Source: an uncultured Pseudomonadota bacterium (GTDB lineage: Bacteria; Pseudomonadota; Gammaproteobacteria; Burkholderiales; SG8-39). From it: DNA of 14,323 nucleotides. This document shows positions 1-8,263 of the stretch, piece after piece (position 1 is the stretch's first letter; each line of letters opens with the position of its first letter). Location: the NCBI GenBank assembly GCA_903895005.1, contig CAITSH010000262.1, forward strand, positions 1-14,323. Direction: 5' to 3'. Both the position numbers and the translations under genes were made by a program. The notes under the pieces were generated by a model, which made no database searches, had not been told where the DNA came from, and saw only the letters and a program-made list of their open reading frames with translations.

Positions 1-2
1 CG

Positions 3-611
3 CACAGCGTTTACATGTCCGACCCGGACAAGAATGTCGTGGAGTTCTATTGCGATACCGTCCGTGATTGGCGAAAAGTGCTGAACGGCCCGATGGATCT
101 GATTACTTGCGCTTGGGATCCGTTATCGACGGAGGGATTTACGGAGGGACGGTACGAAACCAATCCGGAAATCCGCACCGTTGGCGCAGCACCCGTGCAT
201 CCCCAGAGGATCACACATGCCGTTCTTGAATCCGCAGATGTGCCAAGGTTGGTTGAGTTTTATACGACTGTTGGCGGATTGCGGGTTGTTGACAAGTTTC
301 TGGGGGGCGAAGTGGTCTTGCTCGGAGCTTCACACGGCGCGTATCGATTCAGCCTGGCGATTTGCAAGGGGCCCAACGCCGGTTATCACCATGCATCCTT
401 TGAGTTGTCGGGCGAGTCGGCGCTTGATGGGGCGGAAAATGCGCTCGTTGCAGCCGGGATCCCGATTTCAGCCCGCACGGATTTGCCCTGGAAGCGGTCC
501 TTCTTTCTGAAAGATCCGGACGGAATGCTGAGCGAGTACTACGTTTGCCGGCCTGAGCCGCGTTCGCTGAGCGCCGCGCCGTCCACATTGGCGCCCGCCT
601 ATCTGATTTAG
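3..611 (+). CDS. VOC superfamily (glyoxalase/extradiol dioxygenase-like) protein, 5'-truncated by the window edge
   Basis: The reading frame stays open to the left edge, and the residues before the first ATG (at 15) already fit the family (HSVYMSDPDKN, followed by EFY). That stretch is the typical end of a first VOC module, so the true start lies outside the window. A second module follows. Counting from the ATG at 15, it runs from about residue 66 to 176, with likely metal ligands His68 (ITHAVLES), His126 (YHHASFEL) and Glu174 (SEYY). This is the 2-His-1-Glu pattern of type I extradiol dioxygenases and other VOC enzymes. Two modules in one chain favour a ring-cleavage-dioxygenase-like protein over single-module glyoxalase I, but substrate and reaction cannot be read from sequence. 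The gene is convergent with the Bug protein gene, with 39 nt between the stops. The family call is solid; the enzymatic role is inference. Confidence 0.85.
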   Translation, partial: HSVYMSDPDKNVVEFYCDTVRDWRKVLNGPMDLITCAWDPLSTEGFTEGRYETNPEIRTVGAAPVHPQRITHAVLESADVPRLVEFYTTVGGLRVVDKFLGGEVVLLGASHGAYRFSLAICKGPNAGYHHASFELSGESALDGAENALVAAGIPISARTDLPWKRSFFLKDPDGMLSEYYVCRPEPRSLSAAPSTLAPAYLI

Positions 612-631
612 TCGGCCTGTCGCCCGATGGG

Positions 632-648
632 GCCGCTGCAAACGCGGC
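632..648. terminator. Small GC hairpin between convergent genes
   Basis: GCCGC (632-636) pairs with GCGGC (644-648) around a 7-nt loop. It sits between the VOC stop (609-611) and the Bug stop (651-653). There is no T-run on either strand, so a role in bidirectional termination rests mainly on its position. A competing GCCC/GGGC pairing lies at 622-633. Confidence 0.25.
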
Positions 649-650
649 GG

Positions 651-1628
651 TCAATCCGCCTTGATATTCGCCTCGCGAATGACGCGGCCCCAGCGATTGA
701 AGTCGGTTCGCATCAGCGCCCCCAGGGCTTCGGGCGAATCAACTGCCGCTTCAATTCCCTGATTGGAGAGGCCTGTGCGCGTTTCGGCAACGCCAAGGAC
801 ATCGGCCACGTCCGAGTTAATTTTTGCCACGAGTTCCTTCGGAGACCCGGTCGGCAGGAAGAGCCCCAGCCACGCATCGACCTCAACCCCGGGGAGGGTT
901 TCCGCGATCGTCGGCACGTCGGGGAACCTGGCCAGCCTTTTGTTGCCGGCGCTGGCGATCAGGCGGATTTTTCCGTCTTTGATGTGTGGAAGAAGCGATC
1001 CGGCGGCACCGACAAATACCTGCAACCGACCGCCGATCAAGTCAGTGATGGATAACGCGGCTCCCTTGTACGTTATGTGCGTCATGTCGATTCCGCCGGC
1101 GCGATTCAGCAACTCGCCACCCAAATGCTGGGGCGAACCGTTTCCGGATGAGCCGTAGTTGAGCTTTCCCGGATTGGCTTTTGCGTAGTCGATGAGTTCC
1201 TGAACTGTGCGAACCGGAATCTGGGTGCTTACGACCAGAAGGAACGGTGTGGTTGCAACCTGTCCCACCGGGATGAAGTCCTTGAACACGTCGAAGGGCG
1301 TCTTCACCAGGTGGGGACCGATGATCATGACGCTGTTAGGAGCCAGCAGCCAGGTGTAACCGTCGGCGGGGCTTTTGGCCGCGAAGTCGGTGCCGACGGT
1401 CCCGGTACCGCCACCACCGGGCCTGTTCTCAACGGTAATCGGCTGACCCCAGCGGTCTGAGAGTCTCTGTGCGATGGTTCTTGCCGTAATATCGATGACG
1501 CTCCCGGGGGCGAAAGTCGTTATGATCTTTATCGGCTTCGCCGGATAGGCCTGCGACCAGGCGCTGAAGGGGGCGAAGCTCGCCGCCAGCGACAGCAGAA
1601 AACCCATTAGATGCGCGCTGCGATTCAC
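651..1628 (-). CDS. Bug/TctC-family periplasmic substrate-binding protein of the tripartite tricarboxylate transporter type
   Basis: This is a 325-residue periplasmic solute-binding protein of the Bug (Bordetella uptake gene)/TctC family. Known members deliver carboxylates and similar solutes to TctA/TctB membrane subunits or act as solute sensors. I chose the GTG at 1628: GGAG lies 8 nt upstream and the N-terminus becomes a clean signal peptide (basic start, hydrophobic LMGFLLSLAASFA, cleavage after AWSQA). The mature chain then begins with the family-typical YPAKPIKII. Other hallmarks are VENRPGGGGTGTVG, the SPADGYT stretch, NYGSSGNGSPQHL and VPTIAETLPG. Length is usual for the family. No tctA or tctB gene adjoins, so it is an orphan, as is common in Betaproteobacteria. 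A 236-nt gap upstream suggests its own promoter. The ligand is unknown; nearby catabolic genes hint at an organic acid, which is inference. Confidence 0.93.
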   Translation of the reverse strand: MNRSAHLMGFLLSLAASFAPFSAWSQAYPAKPIKIITTFAPGSVIDITARTIAQRLSDRWGQPITVENRPGGGGTGTVGTDFAAKSPADGYTWLLAPNSVMIIGPHLVKTPFDVFKDFIPVGQVATTPFLLVVSTQIPVRTVQELIDYAKANPGKLNYGSSGNGSPQHLGGELLNRAGGIDMTHITYKGAALSITDLIGGRLQVFVGAAGSLLPHIKDGKIRLIASAGNKRLARFPDVPTIAETLPGVEVDAWLGLFLPTGSPKELVAKINSDVADVLGVAETRTGLSNQGIEAAVDSPEALGALMRTDFNRWGRVIREANIKAD

Positions 1629-1636
1629 GGATCGGA

Positions 1637-1640
1637 CTCC
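1637..1640 (-). promoter_or_regulatory. Ribosome binding site that decides the Bug protein start
   Basis: On the minus strand GGAG is followed 8 nt later by GTG at 1628. The alternative in-frame GTG at 1667 has only a weak GGA nearby and would add 13 residues ahead of the signal peptide, so the 1628 start is preferred. Confidence 0.6.
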
Positions 1641-1740
1641 TATATGGCTTGGGTGGGGACGCCCCACGGTCCGTCGGCTGCATACCGGCTTCAGTGCGGC
1701 GGGTTAATCAGAAACCCGTCAAGGCTAGAGGGGAGGTTGG

Positions 1741-1790
1741 GGTAATATTTTATCTGTGTCAATACAATTGTTTTTACATCTGCATTGACT
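1741..1790. promoter_or_regulatory. AT-rich control region upstream of the Bug gene
   Basis: Only 14 of these 50 bases are G or C, in sharp contrast to the GC-rich surroundings. The stretch holds an 8-bp palindrome ACAATTGT (1764-1771) flanked by an inverted hexamer, GTCAAT (1758-1763) and ATTGAC (1784-1789). It lies upstream of the minus-strand Bug gene, about 110-160 nt before its start. A perfect TTGACA occurs on the minus strand (1762-1757), but no good -10 box follows at normal spacing. A regulator-dependent promoter is a reasonable reading; the exact elements are uncertain. Confidence 0.35.
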
Positions 1791-1864
1791 GCAGCGCTCA
1801 TGCGCCGGGGCAAGCGCAAGACTTGGCTGTGAGCCGGGGCGGCAGAACAGTTCCCGGGGCGGAC

Positions 1865-2863
1865 TCAGTTCTTGGACAGGTCCAGCGATGCGGAAGCGAA
1901 CAATTCCTCGGGCGCAACCTTGCGCGCCGATAGGCCTTGTTCATGGTGATAGCGTGTGAAGGTCTCCAGCGTATGGCGGTTGGGTTCCAGGCCGTAGCTC
2001 CAGTAGTCCTCGCCCATCAGGGTTTGCGCCGCGGCGAATTCGGATACGCCCCATGGCAGTGATGCGTAGAGATGACCGATCTGCCCGAGTTCCTCCATCG
2101 CCATGTCCTTGGCGCGAATGAAGGCCTTGAACACGCTGACCGGCAGCCAGGGATGCTGCTCGGCCAGCGTGCGGCGGATGCCGATGACGTGCATGATCGG
2201 GAAAATCCGGCTGCGGCGAAAGTAATCTTCCTCGGTCTTGCGAAATTCCGGGAATAGCCTTGCAACCTTTGGCGCGCCCCGGGTGAAGCACGAGGGCGCC
2301 TTGGCGCTGAACACCGCGTCAAGCTCGCCCGCTTCAAGCATGCCCGACAGCGTCTTGCCGTCCGGAATCTGCTGCAGGTCGATGTCGGCGGGCAATTTGA
2401 GCGCGGCGCGCTCCTGTCGTCCGGAAACCTCGACGCCGCCGCGGCGCCAATGCACGTCCGCGGGCTTGAGGCCGTAGTCATCCTGCAGGATGCCGCGAAT
2501 CCATACATTGGCGGTGATCTGGTACTCCGGGATGCCAATGGTCTTGCCGCGCAGGTCCGCCGGTGCGGTGATGCCGCGATCGGTGCGGATGTAAATGCCG
2601 GAGTGGCGGAACACGCGCGAAACAAAGGCCGGCACGGCGACGTAATCGGTCTGTCCGCGCGAGGTCATTACAGTGTGACTGCTCATCGAAAGTTCGCAGA
2701 TGTCGAATTCCTGCGAACGGAACGCGCGGTGGAATATCTCCTCCGGATGCAGCGCGAGGGGGATGAGGTCGCAGCCCTCTATGGTGACGCGGCGGTCGAA
2801 CAGCGCCCGCGTGCGGTCGTAGTCGCAGCAGCCCAGGCTGAGCGTGAGTGTCGGTCCGGCCAT
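1865..2863 (-). CDS. 4,5-dihydroxyphthalate decarboxylase (Pht5)-like protein with a periplasmic-binding-protein fold
   Basis: The 332-residue product starts LTLSLGCCDYDRTRALFD and continues with IEGCDLIPLALHPEEIFHRA. This matches the Pht5-type family, in which 4,5-dihydroxyphthalate is decarboxylated to protocatechuate. The family shares the type 2 periplasmic-binding fold of NMT1/SsuA-like proteins (GKTIGIPEYQITANVWIRG, ELDAVFSAKAP). There is no signal peptide, so it should be cytoplasmic and enzyme-like, not a transporter subunit. Many family members are annotated as phthalate decarboxylases without evidence, and no phthalate dioxygenase or dihydrodiol dehydrogenase is nearby, so the substrate here may be another aromatic or beta-keto acid. 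It is the last gene of a minus-strand series, 33 nt after the thioesterase; only a weak AGAAAG precedes the ATG. Family call strong, substrate unknown. Confidence 0.8.
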   Translation of the reverse strand: MAGPTLTLSLGCCDYDRTRALFDRRVTIEGCDLIPLALHPEEIFHRAFRSQEFDICELSMSSHTVMTSRGQTDYVAVPAFVSRVFRHSGIYIRTDRGITAPADLRGKTIGIPEYQITANVWIRGILQDDYGLKPADVHWRRGGVEVSGRQERAALKLPADIDLQQIPDGKTLSGMLEAGELDAVFSAKAPSCFTRGAPKVARLFPEFRKTEEDYFRRSRIFPIMHVIGIRRTLAEQHPWLPVSVFKAFIRAKDMAMEELGQIGHLYASLPWGVSEFAAAQTLMGEDYWSYGLEPNRHTLETFTRYHHEQGLSARKVAPEELFASASLDLSKN

Positions 2864-2896
2864 ATTTTTTCTTTCTAGTGAGCCGCGTCCTGAAGT

Positions 2897-3298
2897 TCAG
2901 GCCGGTTTTTTCTCGGGGAGGATCTTGAAGGTGCCTATCGCCTTGGAGAGAAGCTTGCCGGTTTCGTCACGCGCCTCGGCTTCGCAGAAGGCGGTGGATT
3001 TGCCGGCGTTGAGCACGCGGCCCTCGGCGGTGATGTCGCCGTAGCTGGCATTGAGAAAGCCGACGCTCATGTCAACGGTCAGCACGCCGCCGGCGACACC
3101 GTAGTAACCGCGCACCGCCACGCTCATGACCAGGTCAAGCATGGTCATGATCACGCCGCCGTGGGCCGCGCCCCAGCTGTTGAGCAGGTCCGGACGTTTG
3201 GCGAGCGACACGATGGCGCGCTCCTTGGAACGCTCGACAAGGCGGATGCCCAGTTGTTCGACAAAGGGGATGGGAACGCCGAATTCAGGATTGGTCAT
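2897..3298 (-). CDS. PaaI-family hotdog-fold acyl-CoA thioesterase
   Basis: This 133-residue protein has the hotdog-fold thioesterase pattern of the PaaI/YbgC-related family. The HGG motif is at residues 46-48 (WGAAHGGVIMTMLD), with the candidate catalytic Asp55 on the following helix and Asn40 just before. A typical beta core follows (GGVLTVDMSVGFLNA, GDITAEGRVLNAGKSTAFCEAEA). Such enzymes hydrolyse acyl- or aryl-CoA thioesters in the cytoplasm and often rescue CoA from dead-end intermediates. The position after the SDR and thiolase fits that role. Length is normal. No clear Shine-Dalgarno precedes the ATG, but a candidate promoter lies 33-61 nt upstream, so it may be transcribed separately together with the Pht5-like gene. 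The exact thioester is unknown. Confidence 0.9.
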   Translation of the reverse strand: MTNPEFGVPIPFVEQLGIRLVERSKERAIVSLAKRPDLLNSWGAAHGGVIMTMLDLVMSVAVRGYYGVAGGVLTVDMSVGFLNASYGDITAEGRVLNAGKSTAFCEAEARDETGKLLSKAIGTFKILPEKKPA

Positions 3299-3330
3299 GT
3301 TGATCTGGTGGTTGGTAAGTGTTCATCTCG

Positions 3331-3359
3331 AATTTACCTGTTCGCAGCGGCCTTGTCGA
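3331..3359 (-). promoter_or_regulatory. Candidate sigma70 promoter for the thioesterase and Pht5-like genes
   Basis: On the minus strand TCGACA (3359-3354, 5 of 6 matches to TTGACA) is followed after 17 nt by TAAATT (3336-3331, 4 of 6). Transcription would start near 3324, about 26 nt before the ATG of the thioesterase. It lies in a 126-nt gap between genes of the same strand, where a secondary promoter would be expected. Confidence 0.4.
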
Positions 3360-3424
3360 ACCGCGCTGTGCTGGGACTGCGCGCGGCTTTAAGGTGGCTA
3401 AGACGGGTCAGGAGTATCAGACAC

Positions 3425-4201
3425 CTAGACACTGGTGCCGCCGCCGTCGACCGCGATCACCTGGCCGCTGATATGGCGCGCCGCGTCCGAGGCGAGCAGG
3501 CAGGCGAGGCCCTTGAGGTCTTCTTCATCGCCGAGCCGGCGCAGCGGCGTGCGCGCAATAATGCGCTCGCCGATGACGTCGAGCGCCGCACGGGTCATCT
3601 TCGAGGGGAAAAACCCCGGCGCGATGGCGTTGACGGTGATGCCGTGTTCGCCCCATTCGCCGGCAAGGGCGCGGGTGAAATTGACGAGGCCGCCCTTGGT
3701 GGTGTTGTAGGCGAGAGTCTCGAGCAGGTCCACCGGATTGCCGCGTATGCCGGCGATGGAGGCCATGTTGATGATGCGGCCGTAGCGGCGCGGGATCATG
3801 GTGCGCTTGCCCACCGCCTGGGTTACCACGAAGGTACCGGTAAGGTTGAGGTTGATGAGCTTTTGCCAGGCGTCAAGCGGATGATCTTCCGCCGGTGCAC
3901 CCCAGGTCGCGCCCGCGTTGTTGACGAGAATGTCGATGTGTCCGTACTGCGCGATCACCTTTTCAACCATTGGAACGATGGTGTCGTGCTTTGACAGGTC
4001 GCACACCATTGGCATTGCGGTGACCCCCAGCTTTGCTAGATGGGCTTTGGCTTCGTCCAGCTCGTCGCCCTTGCGCGCGGTGAGGGCCAGCGTGGCACCC
4101 ATTTCGCCGAGTGCTTCGGCGAGTTGCAATCCGAGGCCGCGCGAGCCGCCGGTAATGAGGGCTGTCTTGCCCGAAAGGTCGAGCAGTTTCTTTACGCTCA
4201 T
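3425..4201 (-). CDS. Short-chain dehydrogenase/reductase (classical SDR)
   Basis: This 258-residue classical SDR carries the Rossmann motif TGGSRGLG at residues 17-24, NNAG at 94-97 and a catalytic set of Asn119, Ser148, Tyr165 and Lys169 (YNTTK). It also has the conserved NAIAPGFFPSKMT stretch and a GQVIAVDGG C-terminus. Arg21 in the glycine loop and Arg43 after the second strand favour NADP(H). Closest named subfamilies by feel are gluconate 5-dehydrogenase-like and 3-oxoacyl-reductase-like SDRs, but substrate assignment within SDRs from sequence alone is unreliable. GGAG lies 7 nt before the ATG. The gene follows the thiolase by 96 nt on the same strand, suggesting a keto or hydroxy intermediate of the same catabolic route. 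Confidence 0.92.
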   Translation of the reverse strand: MSVKKLLDLSGKTALITGGSRGLGLQLAEALGEMGATLALTARKGDELDEAKAHLAKLGVTAMPMVCDLSKHDTIVPMVEKVIAQYGHIDILVNNAGATWGAPAEDHPLDAWQKLINLNLTGTFVVTQAVGKRTMIPRRYGRIINMASIAGIRGNPVDLLETLAYNTTKGGLVNFTRALAGEWGEHGITVNAIAPGFFPSKMTRAALDVIGERIIARTPLRRLGDEEDLKGLACLLASDAARHISGQVIAVDGGGTSV

Positions 4202-4297
4202 GGCTGAACTCCAGATGGGTGTCAGATGGGATGTTGGCTGGAAATGCCCGACTGGCGCGGGTTTGCAGCAGGGGTTATGCGACGATTTACGTAACGG

Positions 4298-5476
4298 TCA
4301 GGCGATTTCAAAGAGGCCCGCAGCCCCCATGCCGCCGCCTATGCACATGGTGGCGACGACATACTTCACGCCGCGGCGCCTGCCTTCAATGAGCGCGTGA
4401 CCGACCAGGCGCGCGCCGGACATGCCGTAGGGATGACCGACTGCGATCGCGCCGCCGTTGACGTTGAGTCTGTCGTCGGGGATGCCCAGCTTGTCGCGGC
4501 AGTAAATCACCTGCACCGCGAAGGCTTCGTTGAGTTCCCACAGGCCGATGTCATCAATCTTGAGCCCGGCGCGCTTTAGCAGCTTGGGTACGGCGAATAC
4601 GGGGCCTATGCCCATCTCGTCTGGTTCGCAGCCGGCGACGGCAAAGCCGCGAAATATGCCGAGGGGCTGCAGGCCTTTTTTAGAGGCGAGTTTCGCGTCC
4701 ATAACGATGGCGGCCGAGGCGCCGTCGGAGAACTGGCTGGCGTTGCCCGCGGCGATGCTGCCACCGGGCACCGCCGGACGGATGCCGGCGACGCCTTCGA
4801 GCGTGGTGTCGGCACGGATGCCCTCGTCTGCGGATACCGTTATTTCGCGGGTGAAGATCCGGCCGCTGTCCTTGTCGCCCACGCCCATGACAGTAGCAAG
4901 GGACACGATTTCGGCATCGAATTTACCGGCCGCCTGCGCCGCGGCGGCGCGGTTCTGGCTTTGCACACCGTATTCATCCTGGGCCGCGCGCGCGATCTTG
5001 TAGCGCGTTGCAACGGTTTCCGCCGTCTGCAGCATGGGCCAGTAGATTTCCGGCTTTTGCTGTTTCAGCGCGACATCGGTGAGCATGTGCATGTTCATTT
5101 CGTTTTGCACGCAGGAGATCGATTCCACGCCGCCGGCGGCATAGACGGCGCCTTCGCCGGCGATGATGCGTTGCGCCGCCATGGCGATGGTCTGCAGGCC
5201 CGATGAACAAAAGCGGTTTACCGTCACGCCCGGCACCCCGACGGGGCAGCCCGCAGCGATGGCAATCTGGCGGGCGATGTTCCAGCCGGTGGCACCCTCC
5301 GGGTTGGCGCAACCCATCATCACGTCCTCGAGCTCTCCGGCATCGATGCCGGCGCGTTCAATGGCAGCCCGCACAACGTGGCCGCCGAGTGTCGCGCCGT
5401 GGGTCATGTTGAAGCCGCCACGCCAGGACTTGGCGAGGGCGGTGCGTGCCGTGGATACGATGACAGCGTCGGTCAT
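4298..5476 (-). CDS. Thiolase (acetyl-CoA C-acyltransferase/acetyltransferase)
   Basis: This 392-residue thiolase II-type enzyme has all catalytic elements: nucleophile Cys90 (NRFCSSGLQ), Asn316 in the NEAF motif, His348 ([10 protein letters not shown]) and the second Cys378 ([10 protein letters not shown]). It cleaves 3-ketoacyl-CoA with CoA to acetyl-CoA and a shortened acyl-CoA, or runs the reverse condensation. The neighbouring enoyl-CoA hydratase/3-hydroxyacyl-CoA dehydrogenase fusion argues for the degradative FadA-like role, not PHB synthesis. A strong AAGGAG sits 7 nt before the ATG. It lies 17 nt downstream of the methyltransferase and is almost certainly co-transcribed with it. Length is normal and no key residue is missing. 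Chain-length preference cannot be read. Confidence 0.95.
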   Translation of the reverse strand: MTDAVIVSTARTALAKSWRGGFNMTHGATLGGHVVRAAIERAGIDAGELEDVMMGCANPEGATGWNIARQIAIAAGCPVGVPGVTVNRFCSSGLQTIAMAAQRIIAGEGAVYAAGGVESISCVQNEMNMHMLTDVALKQQKPEIYWPMLQTAETVATRYKIARAAQDEYGVQSQNRAAAAQAAGKFDAEIVSLATVMGVGDKDSGRIFTREITVSADEGIRADTTLEGVAGIRPAVPGGSIAAGNASQFSDGASAAIVMDAKLASKKGLQPLGIFRGFAVAGCEPDEMGIGPVFAVPKLLKRAGLKIDDIGLWELNEAFAVQVIYCRDKLGIPDDRLNVNGGAIAVGHPYGMSGARLVGHALIEGRRRGVKYVVATMCIGGGMGAAGLFEIA

Positions 5477-5493
5477 GGGATCTCCTTGCCGCG

Positions 5494-6141
5494 TTACGCG
5501 GATGCGGCCGGTCGGCGGCCGACAAAATCAACCAGCGCCGAAACGCCGTTGTGCCCTGGGCCCTCGTTGACCACGGCATCGTGTTCGGCCAGCAGCAGCG
5601 GTTCGAGCGCGGCGAAGGACTCGCGCATCATGTCGATGGTGTAAAGGTTCTCGGCCTTGCCCGGGCCGCCGGTCTTGTATTCGAGCTGGCGCAGGCCGTA
5701 ACCCTGGATGATCGCAATGCCGCCGGGCTTGAGGGCGCGCTGGATCCCGGTAAAAATGCGCGTGCGCTCCGGCGGCGATGCGTACTGGATGAAAATGACC
5801 GCGACAACGTCGTATTGGGCGGCATCCCAGTCGAAAGCGTTGATATCCTCGACGCGGTAGTCCACGTTCACCCCGGCGTCGGCCGCGAGCTTCTTTGCCT
5901 TGGCGACGCCGACCGGTGAAATATCAAAGGCCGTGACCCCCAGGCCCTGACGGGCGAGCCACACGCTGTTGCGCCCCTCGCCATCGGACACCGCGAGTGC
6001 GGTCGCGCCCGGTTTCGCCGCGAGATATTCGGCAATGCGGGACTGCTGCTCGGCGAGGAACACCGCGGGCTCGCGCCCGAAGTGATAGTCGGCCTTGGAA
6101 AAACGTGCGTCCCATGTCGCCTGTGCGTCCTGAAATCCCAT
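5494..6141 (-). CDS. Class I SAM-dependent methyltransferase, TehB/thiopurine-methyltransferase-like
   Basis: This 215-residue Rossmann-fold methyltransferase has motif I at residues 48-58 ([11 protein letters not shown]), the ribose-binding acidic residue Asp73 (VTAFDIS), a motif III-like VEDINAFDW and [13 protein letters not shown] after strand 5. The N-terminus ([20 protein letters not shown]) is the one seen in small TehB-like and thiopurine-methyltransferase-like enzymes, which methylate S, Se or Te acceptors or unknown small molecules. No DNA- or RNA-binding extension is present. It starts 10 nt after the stop of the fusion gene, with AAGGAAA overlapping that stop, and ends 17 nt before the thiolase, so translation is probably coupled. 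Why a methyltransferase sits inside a beta-oxidation operon is unclear. The acceptor is unknown. Confidence 0.88.
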   Translation of the reverse strand: MGFQDAQATWDARFSKADYHFGREPAVFLAEQQSRIAEYLAAKPGATALAVSDGEGRNSVWLARQGLGVTAFDISPVGVAKAKKLAADAGVNVDYRVEDINAFDWDAAQYDVVAVIFIQYASPPERTRIFTGIQRALKPGGIAIIQGYGLRQLEYKTGGPGKAENLYTIDMMRESFAALEPLLLAEHDAVVNEGPGHNGVSALVDFVGRRPAASA

Positions 6142-6151
6142 TTGCTTTTCC

Positions 6152-8233
6152 TTAGTTGAAAGTCTTGCCTTCAGCGGCGAGTTTTTTCAGCAGTGCGGCT
6201 GGCTGCCAACATTCTCCGTGGTAGCCCGCCGCGTATTTTTCCATGCTCGTGAGCAGCGCGGGCAGGCCCACCGTGTCGGCGTAAAACATCGGGCCGCCGC
6301 GCCAGACCGGAAAGCCGTAGCCGCTGAGGTAGACCATGTCGATATCCGATGCGCGCATGGCGATGCCCTCCTCGAGGATTTTCGCACCTTCGTTGATGAG
6401 GGCGTACATGCAGCGCCCGATGATCTCTTCGTTTCCGATTTTGCGCGGCGTGATACCCAGCGTTTTGCGGTGCGCGACGATGAGGGCATCCACCGCCGGG
6501 TCGGGCACGGGTTTGCGGCTGCCCTTGTCATACCTGTACCAACCCGATCCGGTTTTCTGGCCAAAGCGCCCGAGTTCGCAAATGGCATCGGCGATTTTCG
6601 AGTAAGCCATGTCGGGGCGCTCGATGTAGCGGCGCTTCCGGATATGCCAGCCGATATCGTTGCCGGCGAGGTCGTACATCGCGAACGGGCCCATGGCGAG
6701 GCCCCATTGCTGCAGCGCGCCGTCCACCTGCTCCGGGCTCGCGCCTTCGTCGAGCAGGAACAGCGACTGGCGTATGTATTCCTCGAGCATGCGGTTGCCG
6801 ATGAAGCCGTCGCATACCCCGGACACCACGCCGGTTTTCTTGATCGCCTTCGCCAGCTTCATGGTGGTCGCGAGCACGTCCTTGCCGGTCTTGTCCGCGC
6901 GCACGATCTCCAGCAGCTTCATGACGTTGGCCGGGCTGAAAAAGTGCGTGCCGATGACATCCTGCGGCCGCTTGGTGAAGGCGGCGATGGTATTGACATC
7001 CAGGGTTGAGGTGTTGCTGGCGAGGATGGCGCCGGGCTTCATGACGACATCGAGCTTTTTGAACACAGCCTCCTTGACGCCCATATCCTCAAACACCGCC
7101 TCGATCACGATATCGGCATCCTTGATGTCATCGTAGGAAAGCGATGACTTGATCAGTGCCATGCGCTGCGCGAGCTTGTCCTCGGTGAGCCGACCTTTTT
7201 TGACCGAGCCCTCGTAGTTTTTTCGAACCGTGGCAATGCCGCGGTCCAGGGCCTCCTGCTTCATCTCCACCAGCGTCACTGGAATGCCGGCGTTGGCGAA
7301 ATTCATCGCAATGCCCCCGCCCATTGTTCCGGCGCCGATGATGGCTGCCGACTTGATTGCGCGAACCGGCGTGTCCTCGGGGACATCGGGAATCTTGGCC
7401 GCCGCCCGTTCGGCGAAAAACGCGTGGCGCAGCGCCTTGGAGACGGTCGTTTCAACGAGCAGCAGAAAGCACTCGCGTTCAAAGCGCAGGCCGTCGTCGA
7501 ATTTCATCGTCACAGCGGCGGCTACCGCCTCGACGCACTTGTGCGGCGCGGGATAGTTTTTCGCCGCCGCGGCGACGGTGTTGCGCGCAAACTGGAAAAA
7601 CGCTTCGTGGTTCGGGTAGTCGATGACGATGTCGCGCACTCGGACCAGGGGTCGCTTGTCGGCCACGGCCTTGCGCGCGAAGGCGAGGGCACCTTCTAGG
7701 AGGTCGCCTTCTATCATCTGGTCGAAGAGGGCGGTTTTCGCGAGGTCCTGGGATTTTGCCGGTGTGCCCGACACGATCATGTTGAGCGCCGTTTCCACGC
7801 CGAGCAGGCGCGGCAGGCGTTGCGTGCCGCCGGCGCCGGGCAGGATCCCGAGTTTTACCTCGGGCAGGGCGATTTGCGCGTTGGGTGCGGCGACCCGAAA
7901 GTGGCAACCCATGGCCACCTCCAGTCCGCCGCCCATGGCCACGGAGTGAATGGCCGCGACCACCGGCTTGCTTGATGCCTCCAGCGCGGCGATGACCGAG
8001 CGCGTGGTCGGTTCGGTCAGCGTTTTTGGGGTATTGAACTCGCGGATGTCGGCGCCGCCACAAAAGGCCTTGCCGGCACCGGTGAGCACGATGGCGGTGA
8101 CGGCATCATCTGCGAGGGCCTTTTTCAGTCCGGCGACCACGGCGGTGCGCGTGGCGAGCCCCAGTCCGTTCACCGGCGGGTTGTTGAGTGTGATGACGGC
8201 GATATCGCCGTGCAATGCGTAGTCTGCGCTCAT
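6152..8233 (-). CDS. Enoyl-CoA hydratase/3-hydroxyacyl-CoA dehydrogenase fusion (FadB/FadJ-like multifunctional enzyme)
   Basis: This 693-residue two-part enzyme has an N-terminal crotonase domain (about 1-270) with oxyanion-hole residues in CGGADI and MGGGLE and both hydratase glutamates, Glu105 and Glu125. A 3-hydroxyacyl-CoA dehydrogenase domain follows, with the NAD-binding GAGTMG at 300-305, SNTST at 406-410, the catalytic His430-Glu442 pair ([13 protein letters not shown]) and Asn480 (GFIGNR). A C-terminal dehydrogenase repeat completes it. It should hydrate 2-enoyl-CoA and oxidise the 3-hydroxyacyl-CoA. I start it at the ATG at 8233: AAGGA lies upstream and the crotonase fold begins at once. 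An 80-codon in-frame extension to 8473 is low-complexity control DNA. It is the first gene of the minus-strand operon, divergent from the acyl-CoA ligase. Confidence 0.95.
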   Translation of the reverse strand: MSADYALHGDIAVITLNNPPVNGLGLATRTAVVAGLKKALADDAVTAIVLTGAGKAFCGGADIREFNTPKTLTEPTTRSVIAALEASSKPVVAAIHSVAMGGGLEVAMGCHFRVAAPNAQIALPEVKLGILPGAGGTQRLPRLLGVETALNMIVSGTPAKSQDLAKTALFDQMIEGDLLEGALAFARKAVADKRPLVRVRDIVIDYPNHEAFFQFARNTVAAAAKNYPAPHKCVEAVAAAVTMKFDDGLRFERECFLLLVETTVSKALRHAFFAERAAAKIPDVPEDTPVRAIKSAAIIGAGTMGGGIAMNFANAGIPVTLVEMKQEALDRGIATVRKNYEGSVKKGRLTEDKLAQRMALIKSSLSYDDIKDADIVIEAVFEDMGVKEAVFKKLDVVMKPGAILASNTSTLDVNTIAAFTKRPQDVIGTHFFSPANVMKLLEIVRADKTGKDVLATTMKLAKAIKKTGVVSGVCDGFIGNRMLEEYIRQSLFLLDEGASPEQVDGALQQWGLAMGPFAMYDLAGNDIGWHIRKRRYIERPDMAYSKIADAICELGRFGQKTGSGWYRYDKGSRKPVPDPAVDALIVAHRKTLGITPRKIGNEEIIGRCMYALINEGAKILEEGIAMRASDIDMVYLSGYGFPVWRGGPMFYADTVGLPALLTSMEKYAAGYHGECWQPAALLKKLAAEGKTFN

Positions 8234-8263
8234 GAGAGTCGGTTCCTTGGTGGGACTGTCGCG

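Noticed and set aside
1757..1762. Perfect TTGACA on the minus strand as a sigma70 promoter for the Bug gene
   Set aside because: At 17-nt spacing the -10 position reads CAACCT, a poor match; other spacings are no better. Kept only as part of an AT-rich control region.
2017..2625. 202-codon minus-strand frame overlapping the Pht5-like gene
   Set aside because: Same strand but other frame of a clearly conserved protein; Arg/Ser/Pro-rich translation.
3161..3994. 277-codon open frame on the plus strand
   Set aside because: It lies opposite the thioesterase and SDR genes, which have complete motifs. Its composition is that of an antisense shadow in GC-rich DNA.
6218..7009. 263-codon open frame on the plus strand
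   Set aside because: Antisense to the dehydrogenase domain of the fusion enzyme; no recognisable domain and no ribosome site.
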